Origin: Cryomorphaceae bacterium
Lineage (GTDB): Bacteria; Bacteroidota; Bacteroidia; Flavobacteriales; BACL11
Reading direction: 5' to 3'
Length of the DNA stretch: 6,720 nucleotides
NCBI GenBank assembly: GCA_014384505.1
Contig: JACNFT010000113.1
Span: forward strand, 1 to 6,720
Within the stretch, counting starts at the first letter, position 1, and the number at the start of each line of letters is the position of its first letter. Below, in pieces: positions 1 through 6,096 of the stretch. Both the position numbers and the translations under genes were made by a program. The notes under the pieces are model-generated. The model saw nothing but the letters and a program-made list of their open reading frames with translations. It searched no databases and was not told the DNA's origin.

Positions 1-731
1 GATTTTGCTTGGGAAGGGTTGGGGTGAGTTTCAATGAACAAACCATCAACACCTGTAGCAACTCCTGCCTTGGCAATGGTTTCAATCATTGCTGGCTTGC
101 CACCGGTTACGCCACTGCTTTGGTTGGGCTGTTGCAAGGAGTGAGTAATGTCTAAAATAACGGGTACACCAAATTCCTGCATGGTGGGAATTCCTCTAAA
201 GTCAACCACCATATCTTGGTAGCCAAACATGGTTCCTCTATCGGTCAGCATCACGGAATTATTTCCGCTTTCCTTTACTTTGGTTACGGCATGCACCATG
301 CTTTCTGGGGATAAAAACTGTCCTTTTTTAATGTTTACCACCTTACCCGTTTTGGCTGCTGCCACTAATAAATCAGTTTGGCGGCACAAAAAGGCAGGTA
401 TTTGTAGTACATCTATATACTGGGCTGCAATTGCGGCTTCTTCTGCAGTGTGTATATCGGTTACGGTTGGGATGTTGAAGCGTTCACCTACTTTTTTTAG
501 GATTGCTAATGCTTCCATATCACCAATGCCAGTAAATGAGTCCAAGCGGCTTCTGTTCGCTTTTCTGTAGCTTCCTTTAAAGATGAATGGAATTTCTAAT
601 TTATTGGTTATCGCAAGTATTTTCTCGGCAATTTCCATTGCCATTTCTTCACTTTCAATAGCGCAAGGCCCTGCTAGTAAAAAGAAATTACCACTTCTGT
701 GGTGCTTAATTTTATTGATTTTTGCTAACAT
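1..731 (-). CDS. kdsA: 3-deoxy-8-phosphooctulonate synthase (Kdo-8-phosphate synthase), metal-dependent type, C-terminus cut by window edge
   Basis: This cytoplasmic enzyme condenses phosphoenolpyruvate with D-arabinose 5-phosphate to give Kdo-8-phosphate, the precursor of the Kdo sugar in the LPS inner core. From the ATG at 731, 243 codons are readable; family members are usually about 270-285 residues, so only the C-terminal end is missing. Seen motifs: AGPCAIES (20-27), FKGSYRKANRS (51-61), TDIHT (91-95), IPAFLCRQTDLL (111-122), NIKKGQFLSP (133-142), DRGTMFGY (164-171), DITHSLQ (194-200) and FIETHPNP (232-239). Cys23, His197 and Glu234 match three of the four metal ligands known from the Aquifex enzyme. 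The fourth, an Asp, should lie at about residue 245, just past the edge. The E. coli metal-independent form has Asn in place of this Cys. The start is one base after the upstream stop (TAATATG), and no Shine-Dalgarno sequence is visible. The gene is clearly richer in GC than its neighbours. Identification is secure. Confidence 0.96.
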   Translation of the reverse strand, partial: MLAKINKIKHHRSGNFFLLAGPCAIESEEMAMEIAEKILAITNKLEIPFIFKGSYRKANRSRLDSFTGIGDMEALAILKKVGERFNIPTVTDIHTAEEAAIAAQYIDVLQIPAFLCRQTDLLVAAAKTGKVVNIKKGQFLSPESMVHAVTKVKESGNNSVMLTDRGTMFGYQDMVVDFRGIPTMQEFGVPVILDITHSLQQPNQSSGVTGGKPAMIETIAKAGVATGVDGLFIETHPNPSQAK

Positions 732-732
732 A

Positions 733-1974
733 TTAAAATTGTAATTTAATGTTAAAATAAATACTTACTGCTTTTGCTTTACTGCTTTTTTTTAATATAT
801 CTTCTAAATGATGTGTTCCTATCATAAAATTATGTTTTTTTCCTTTTGATAATGCCAAGCCTAAATTAGCATTTGAACTATAACCACCATGACTTAACGT
901 AGGTATAACATCACAATATTTTGCTGTGTAAACAGATTGTATATAGTACAAAGGAATAAAATTAGATTCCTTAAAACCTTGTCCTATTTTTTTAAAAGAT
1001 AAAGGTGTATTATCTAAGTAAGGTTGCCATTTCCCTTGTATTCCTAATGTATATTTTTTTAAATATTTATAATCTCCATAACTACTAAAACTAAAATGAA
1101 ATGTAGCTGGAATGTAGGATTTGAATGATGCATTGTTTGTTCTAAGTATATCATTCTCTATATTATTTTCCTCTAATATTGAATCGTTAAAAGAGAAAAT
1201 ATCTTCCACCTCAATTCCTGAAAAATTGAAGTTACTATCATTAGCTAAAATAATAGAATTAGGGTTCCACATAATAAATCCTAAATCAGAAAATGAAAGG
1301 TGTATTGTATGTTTTTTAAATTGGAATTCGGTACTTAAACCAAGAGCTAATCCATTCCCGTTATGTTCAAAAGGACTTAGTGAAGTTGTGTCAGTAACAA
1401 ATGCGCTCATATCATAAGCAATATCCAATGACGTTCCGAAAGGTGCTGTGTATAAACTCCCCTTTTCAATAATATAAGAAAGATGATGGTTCCCTGATAA
1501 ATAAGAAACAGAAGTGCTTATCTTTACTTGTTTTAAGCTAGTACCGTAGGAAAGTGTGTATTGCTGAAAACGATCAGCTCTTATACTTGTTCCTCCAAAA
1601 TCAAGAGTTTTCCCTTGATGATGAAAATTACCTTCAAAACCAAGGCGTAACAAATCGTCACTAAAGCTAGCATTTAGGATGTTCCTGTCTGCAAAGCTAA
1701 AGCCGAAAGTTTTATTATTTCTTTCAAACGTATAGCTCAGTCCATTACTAATTTCTGAGTATAAGATATTAGTATTATCTCCTCCAGTATTTATCCAATT
1801 GGTTTTTATGCTATCCGTAATATGTCCTCCATAAAGCATAGTGTTTAGAAAGCTTTTGTCTAAGCTGCTGCTCTCAAATAATAGGTTTGTATTCCATTCA
1901 ATACTATGTTTGATTTCATCAGTTTGAGCTAATAAAAATAGGGGAGAGCAGCATATGATAAGTAATGTTCTCAT
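733..1974 (-). CDS. DUF5723-like predicted outer-membrane beta-barrel protein
   Basis: The product has 413 residues. It starts with a probable Sec signal peptide: Arg2, a hydrophobic stretch at 4-15, and likely cleavage after Ala16 (LLLA|QTDE reads FLLA|QTDE here). Cys8 and Cys9 sit inside the hydrophobic core and do not form a lipobox. The mature part is rich in alternating polar and hydrophobic strands with many aromatic residues, and it ends in IYFNIKLQF. A terminal strand with a final Phe is typical of outer-membrane barrels folded by the BAM machinery. The motif FSDLGFIMWNP (228-238) resembles the SDLGFIRW signature I associate with Bacteroidota DUF5723 proteins; this family call rests on memory. 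The function is unknown. The gene overlaps the stop codon of the lipoprotein gene by one base and has an AGGA site five bases before its ATG, so the two proteins are probably made together. Alternatives are a PorV/PorP-like barrel or a FadL-type transporter, but I see no decisive motif for either. Confidence 0.8.
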   Translation of the reverse strand: MRTLLIICCSPLFLLAQTDEIKHSIEWNTNLLFESSSLDKSFLNTMLYGGHITDSIKTNWINTGGDNTNILYSEISNGLSYTFERNNKTFGFSFADRNILNASFSDDLLRLGFEGNFHHQGKTLDFGGTSIRADRFQQYTLSYGTSLKQVKISTSVSYLSGNHHLSYIIEKGSLYTAPFGTSLDIAYDMSAFVTDTTSLSPFEHNGNGLALGLSTEFQFKKHTIHLSFSDLGFIMWNPNSIILANDSNFNFSGIEVEDIFSFNDSILEENNIENDILRTNNASFKSYIPATFHFSFSSYGDYKYLKKYTLGIQGKWQPYLDNTPLSFKKIGQGFKESNFIPLYYIQSVYTAKYCDVIPTLSHGGYSSNANLGLALSKGKKHNFMIGTHHLEDILKKSSKAKAVSIYFNIKLQF

Positions 1975-4013
1975 TAGTTTCCTATTGTTTTTTTGAATTT
2001 TGCACTTAAAGTGACATCTATAGTGTAGTTATTGTAAATGCTTATGAATTCGTTAATAGGAGTGCTATTAAATGAGGCAATACTTATTAGTTTTTTAACA
2101 TTATTAAAATTAGTATAATCCATTTGAATACTGGTGGTGTTTATTTGGTTTACTAAATTATTTGCATCAGTTGAAGCAGCTAAGATTGTAGTGCCAGCTA
2201 ATAAAGTATCAATTACTAAGTTTTGATTATCTAATAGCACTAATTTCAGATTAGCATCTAATGGTAATCCATTTTTAATGGTAATAAATAGTTGATCTAT
2301 TTCTAAATCTTGCTGATTTGAGATGCTAATTTCAGTCGTATCAATTAAGGTTAAGTTTTTAGCAATAAAACTTAATGGAATTTCCATATTTATAGATGCC
2401 TTTATAGGATATTCAGGGTATAAGAAATCATCAACACTTGCTTGACCATTCGGATTTATATAAAATGTTGCCTTTGTATTAATTCTATCAGGTAAAATTT
2501 CTAACATTTCATCTGCATCAATTATTATTTCAGTCATGCTTGGACTAATAGGTAATTCGTTACCACTTAAAGAGGCTCTATCTATAGTGTAATTATAGCC
2601 AATTATAGTATTTCCATTTTGATCGATACCAGCCAATACTGTAGTGTTAGAATTGGAGGTGCTGAAATCATTAATCTGTATTACTGCATCTGCACCTATA
2701 AAGTTCTCAAATTTTATTTTTAAATCAGCTTTCTCTAGATCAAAAATATCCGCATTTATTTTATTAAATATTGTTAATTCTTTCGTTTCAGGTCCAAATT
2801 CAATGGTGTCTTGACCAAGATAACCTTTGGCGTACTCTGCAGTAATATCAAATTCAATATAAGAATAGAAGCTATCGGTATAGTTTATCGTCTCTAGTTC
2901 TCCTGTTGAATCAATAAACGTGTACGCCTCAGTATAAATTGTATTTATTGTGTCACCACCCAATCGACCATCTTGACCAGTTAGATCTAACACATAGCCC
3001 TGAAAATCAAATTCAAAAGCAGTAAGGTCTGTATTGGTAGCTTCAGGAATAAGCATCTCTCCACTGGTAAAAGAGAGACCATTCTTTTTAAGTGATGGAA
3101 TATTATAGATCATTTTACCATTTGGTAATGTGCTTAATACATATATTGTTACTGTCCCTGATTTTATACCTATTTCTTTTATTTGCGCACCACCCATATC
3201 AAAAGAGTGCTCTTTTATGGTTTCGGTTAATTGTTGCTCTGGAAATATGGCTGTGGCTTCAGTAATTCCAATATCAGCTATAGTTATAGTTGTAATGACA
3301 GCATCACTATAGTTGATTAATACTGGCCCATTACTTGCATTAATATCCATATTGTGCAGTATGGCTAAGAGGTTCTCATCTATTGTTTGCCCAGCGATAG
3401 AAACACTATCTGAAACTGTAGCTCCGGTAGGTATAATTGGGAAAGAGAATGTAGCTATAAGGTTCTGATTACTAGTATTAATTAAGGATAAACTCATATT
3501 TGATAAATCTGTTGGATAACCATTCATAATTTCAATAATTAACATGCCTTTGTATAATGTCATTGTCTCAAAATATTCACTTGCATCAATATTTATAGTG
3601 TCTTCATTGGCAACATTTGCTATTGCAGGAATACTATTACTACTTCCGTCTGGAAAAAGTAATGTGCCAAATGGTATATCGATAATTGTTTCACCAATTG
3701 TAGCTGTATCAGCAATAACTACATCATTAAAACTTGCCGAATCGAGTGTGTGTGTCTGCTCATCAGCAATAGCATCAATTTTAATTAGTGTATCTAAATT
3801 CATATCTATGAATTCTTGCTGAAAAACAAGAGAAACAAACCCTTCTTCATTTTCAACTATATTAAGGTTTGAATCTGACAACATATCATTGATGTTCATC
3901 TGAGAATGGGCCAAAGGAACAATCATGTCAACATCCCAAGTTGGACGCTCTAGTTCATGCTTGCAAGCAAAAAGCAGAAGGATAGTTAATGAGATTAAAA
4001 GTATATTTTTCAT
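1974..4013 (-). CDS. Large predicted outer-membrane/surface lipoprotein of unknown function
   Basis: The product has 679 residues. A lipoprotein signal peptide is clear: Lys2, a hydrophobic stretch at 4-15, and the lipobox L14-F15-A16-C17, so Cys17 should be lipidated. The next residues, KHELE, carry acidic residues close to the Cys, loosely like the surface-export signal of Bacteroidota lipoproteins. The mature N-terminus has the motif RPTWDVDMIVPLAHS (23-37), which I recall as conserved in unnamed Bacteroidota lipoproteins. The rest is acidic, rich in Asn, Thr, Ile and Asp, and predicted to be all beta strand. At least two segments resemble each other: EIMNGYPTDL (161-170) and TIKNGLPLDA (578-587), with a weaker third around 430-443. 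This suggests repeated Ig-like or LEA14-like beta-sandwich domains. I see no catalytic motif. The start follows the rarA stop by 15 bases, and the gene is probably co-translated with the barrel gene that follows. I do not recognise a named family. Confidence 0.85.
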   Translation of the reverse strand: MKNILLISLTILLLFACKHELERPTWDVDMIVPLAHSQMNINDMLSDSNLNIVENEEGFVSLVFQQEFIDMNLDTLIKIDAIADEQTHTLDSASFNDVVIADTATIGETIIDIPFGTLLFPDGSSNSIPAIANVANEDTINIDASEYFETMTLYKGMLIIEIMNGYPTDLSNMSLSLINTSNQNLIATFSFPIIPTGATVSDSVSIAGQTIDENLLAILHNMDINASNGPVLINYSDAVITTITIADIGITEATAIFPEQQLTETIKEHSFDMGGAQIKEIGIKSGTVTIYVLSTLPNGKMIYNIPSLKKNGLSFTSGEMLIPEATNTDLTAFEFDFQGYVLDLTGQDGRLGGDTINTIYTEAYTFIDSTGELETINYTDSFYSYIEFDITAEYAKGYLGQDTIEFGPETKELTIFNKINADIFDLEKADLKIKFENFIGADAVIQINDFSTSNSNTTVLAGIDQNGNTIIGYNYTIDRASLSGNELPISPSMTEIIIDADEMLEILPDRINTKATFYINPNGQASVDDFLYPEYPIKASINMEIPLSFIAKNLTLIDTTEISISNQQDLEIDQLFITIKNGLPLDANLKLVLLDNQNLVIDTLLAGTTILAASTDANNLVNQINTTSIQMDYTNFNNVKKLISIASFNSTPINEFISIYNNYTIDVTLSAKFKKTIGN
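1980..1983 (-). promoter_or_regulatory. Ribosome binding site (AGGA) at the lipoprotein/DUF5723 overlap
   Basis: On the minus strand the sequence reads AGGA, then five bases, then the ATG of the DUF5723-like gene at 1974. The site lies inside the last codons of the lipoprotein gene, whose TAA shares its last A with the ATG (TAATG). It is the only gene start in the window with a convincing Shine-Dalgarno sequence; the other starts have A/T-rich leaders, as is common in Bacteroidota. It supports the Met at 1974 as the start and suggests re-initiation by ribosomes finishing the lipoprotein. Confidence 0.55.
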
Positions 4014-4017
4014 AATA

Positions 4018-4025
4018 CAAAGATA
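4018..4025 (-). promoter_or_regulatory. Possible Bacteroidota -7 promoter box (TATCTTTG) before the lipoprotein gene
   Basis: In the 15-base gap between rarA and the lipoprotein gene, the minus strand reads TATCTTTG. This matches the TAnnTTTG -7 consensus of the Bacteroidota primary sigma factor. It ends four bases before the ATG, so a transcript from it would have almost no leader. The -33 side is weak: the nearest TTTG is about 25 bases upstream, farther than the usual roughly 19-21. Chance matches to the same motif occur inside coding sequence at 2741-2748 and 5979-5986, so this is tentative. Confidence 0.22.
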
Positions 4026-4028
4026 GTT

Positions 4029-5300
4029 TTAATATTTATATTTTCCTTGCCAAAGGCTTTTCAATCCTTCCTTAAATGCATTTTCTTTGCTATTGTTTCC
4101 AGGTTTGTAAAAAGAATTCCCTGTTATTTCTTCTGGTAAAAATTCTTGGCTGTTGGTCGGTTTATTGTGTGAGTACAAGTAATCTTTTCCGTAACCTAGT
4201 TCCTTCATTAGCTTGGTAGGGGCGTTTCGCAAGTGTAGGGGAATCGATAGATCTCCACTGCTTCTTACCTCAGATTGCGCTTCATTAATTGCCATATAAG
4301 CCGAATTACTTTTTGGTGAGCAAGCTAAATAAATTACAGCTTGTGAAAGTGTAATTCTTGCTTCAGGGAAACCAATTACATTTACTGCTTGAAAGCAATT
4401 ATTAGCAATAACTAAAGCCGTAGGGTTGGCATTCCCAATATCTTCTGATGCTAAAATAAGTAGCCTTCTTGCAATAAACTTTACATCTTCACCTCCTTCA
4501 ATCATTCGGGCAAGCCAATAGACTGCAGCATTAGGGTCACTACCTCTTATTGATTTAATAAAGGCAGAAATAATATCATAATGCTGTTCTCCATTTTTAT
4601 CATAACGAACTATATTTTGCTGTGCTTTTTCAACCACCAAGTCATTGGTAATTATTATCTCATTGCTGTCAACCGAACTGACCACTAGCTCAAATATATT
4701 AAGTAATTTTCTGGCATCACCACCTGAAATTTGCATTAGGGATTCAGTTTCCTTTAAGGTTATATTTAATTTGCTTAAAACCTCATCTTCTGTTTTTGCT
4801 CTCTCTAGCAATTCTTGCAAATCATCTTTGGATAAAGATTCTAAAACATAAACTTGAGAACGAGAAAGTAGGGCTGAAATAACTTCAAAAGAAGGGTTTT
4901 CTGTAGTTGCTCCAATTAAAGTAATAACTCCTTTTTCAACTGCTCCTAAAAGGGAGTCTTGCTGAGCCTTGCTAAACCTATGTATCTCATCAATAAATAG
5001 AATAGGAATATCTTTACCAAACAAGCCTAAGGAAGAAGCTTTATGAATAACTTCTCTTACATCTTTTACGCCTGAATTAATTGCTGATAATGTGTAGAAT
5101 GGACGATCTAATTCCTGAGCAATAAGGTTAGATAAAGTTGTTTTTCCAACTCCAGGTGGTCCCCATAATATCATAGAAGGGATAAGCTTATTATTAATTG
5201 CGGTTTTAAGTGTTCCCTTATCGCCAATTAAATGTTTCTGTCCAATAACTTCTGATAGTTTTCTAGGGCGAATGCGTTCTGCTAAAGGGATGTTTTGCAT
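4029..5300 (-). CDS. rarA: Replication-associated recombination protein RarA/MgsA (AAA+ ATPase)
   Basis: This cytoplasmic AAA+ ATPase is related to clamp-loader subunits and to eukaryotic Mgs1/WRNIP1. The family forms tetramers, binds SSB and DNA ends, and acts at stalled replication forks. The complete 423-residue protein is close to the usual family length. Domains in order: N-terminal LAERIRPRKLSEVIGQ (6-21); Walker A GPPGVGKT (47-54); Walker B ILFIDEIHRF (100-109, Asp104 and Glu105); sensor 1 IGATTENPSF (129-138); an arginine finger at Arg147 in LLSRSQVY; and sensor 2 SGGDARKLLN (192-201, Arg197). The C-terminal lid and tetramerisation region follows, with YDKNGEQHYD, SIRGSDPNAAVYWLARM, ASEDIGNANP and LHLRNAPTKLMKELGYG all recognisable. 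The start lies one base after the stop of the peptidase gene (TAACATG), with no visible Shine-Dalgarno sequence. No key residue is missing. The link to its neighbours is probably operon position rather than shared function. Confidence 0.96.
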   Translation of the reverse strand: MQNIPLAERIRPRKLSEVIGQKHLIGDKGTLKTAINNKLIPSMILWGPPGVGKTTLSNLIAQELDRPFYTLSAINSGVKDVREVIHKASSLGLFGKDIPILFIDEIHRFSKAQQDSLLGAVEKGVITLIGATTENPSFEVISALLSRSQVYVLESLSKDDLQELLERAKTEDEVLSKLNITLKETESLMQISGGDARKLLNIFELVVSSVDSNEIIITNDLVVEKAQQNIVRYDKNGEQHYDIISAFIKSIRGSDPNAAVYWLARMIEGGEDVKFIARRLLILASEDIGNANPTALVIANNCFQAVNVIGFPEARITLSQAVIYLACSPKSNSAYMAINEAQSEVRSSGDLSIPLHLRNAPTKLMKELGYGKDYLYSHNKPTNSQEFLPEEITGNSFYKPGNNSKENAFKEGLKSLWQGKYKY

Positions 5301-5301
5301 G

Positions 5302-6066
5302 TTAAGTAATGCTTTTTATCAATCTTAACTTATGGGTATGAGTGCCAATTTCAGTATTGAATATTCCTTGTTGGTCAATTCTATCAATTCTTATTTTTCC
5401 TGATGCATGAATGATGTGATTGTCCTCTAAGATTATTCCAACATGAACAATTTTCCCTTCGTTATTATCAAAAAAAGCTAAATCTCCAGGTTCTGATTCA
5501 TCAACAAAACTTAATGTTGTTCCTACATCAGCTTGCTGGTATGCATCTCTAGGTAAATTAATTCCTTGTAATCGATAAACCATTTGCGTAAACCCGGAAC
5601 AATCAATTCCTAAAGGAGATCGGCCACCCCATAGGTAAGGCGCATTAAGATACATTAAAGCATTTTCTATTAATTTCTTTTTTTGTGTAAAACCTGGAGT
5701 AGTAAATCCGTCAAACTGATACATTTCATTATTGATAAGCGCATGCCCACTTTTGTAATTAGGCAATATACTTCCAATGACAATAGGTTGATGTTGCTTC
5801 TTAGTTATGATATCCAAAATATCAGTAGTAATTGTAGAAACATCTTTGTCTAATTGCTTATATTCTTCTTCAGGAATTTCTATCCATTGTTTGTTGCAAA
5901 TCCACCCTTCATAGCTATCATGAGCTAAGCGTATTCTACTCCATTTCTTTCTGCACTCTAGGATCTTAAAATGTTCCCCAAAAATAATTTGGTTTACCAT
6001 TTCTGATTGGTCAGCAGCCTCATTCCTCATTGGAATGATTGAAAGATTAGAAATTCCGTATTGCAT
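5302..6066 (-). CDS. NlpC/P60 (C40) cysteine peptidase with N-terminal SH3b domain, probably cytoplasmic muropeptide peptidase
   Basis: The complete 254-residue protein has an SH3b-like domain at about 1-65 (including FGEHFKILECRKKWSRIRL and GWICNKQWIEI), a middle region that may hold a second SH3-like fold (about 75-125), and a C-terminal NlpC/P60 domain (about 130-250). Catalytic residues are visible: Cys156 in GIDCSGF, His208 in IVHVGI, and His220 in HIIHAS as the third member of the triad. Other conserved pieces are PYLWGGRSPLG (143-153), LPRDAYQQ (171-178) and EPGDLAFF (192-199). No signal peptide or membrane segment is present. This layout resembles YkfC and dipeptidyl-peptidase VI, which cut the bond between gamma-D-Glu and the diamino acid in cell-wall peptides imported for recycling. 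That substrate is inferred from the family. The start follows the thiolase stop by 30 bases, and the gene ends one base before rarA. An exported hydrolase is the alternative but is less likely without a signal peptide. Confidence 0.9.
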   Translation of the reverse strand: MQYGISNLSIIPMRNEAADQSEMVNQIIFGEHFKILECRKKWSRIRLAHDSYEGWICNKQWIEIPEEEYKQLDKDVSTITTDILDIITKKQHQPIVIGSILPNYKSGHALINNEMYQFDGFTTPGFTQKKKLIENALMYLNAPYLWGGRSPLGIDCSGFTQMVYRLQGINLPRDAYQQADVGTTLSFVDESEPGDLAFFDNNEGKIVHVGIILEDNHIIHASGKIRIDRIDQQGIFNTEIGTHTHKLRLIKSIT

Positions 6067-6096
6067 TTATTTTTTATATAAGATGTTAATTAATGA

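Noticed and set aside
229..570. Open frame on the plus strand opposite kdsA (113 codons)
   Set aside because: It is antisense to strongly conserved KdsA sequence, its translation resembles no known family, and its length is expected by chance opposite a real gene.
1121..1417. Open frame on the plus strand opposite the DUF5723-like gene
   Set aside because: It is antisense to a well-supported coding frame. I saw no ribosome binding site or protein motif.
2741..2748. Second match to the TAnnTTTG -7 box on the minus strand (another at 5979-5986)
   Set aside because: Both lie deep inside coding sequence with no gene start nearby. They show how often this AT-rich motif occurs by chance.
3130..3822. 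Two hydrophobic plus-strand open frames (3130-3312 and 3544-3822) that look like small membrane proteins
   Set aside because: The apparent hydrophobicity comes from reading the opposite strand of the Ile-, Asn- and Asp-rich lipoprotein codons. No start signals or family motifs support them.
4645..4851. Short plus-strand open frame opposite rarA
   Set aside because: It lies opposite the conserved RarA sensor 2 region and is a shadow of that coding sequence.
6067..6096. Palindromic-looking TTAATTAA in the 30-base gap between the thiolase and peptidase genes, considered as a terminator or operator
   Set aside because: It is an A/T-only short palindrome with no GC stem or following T-run on the transcribed strand, and such sequences are common by chance at this base composition.
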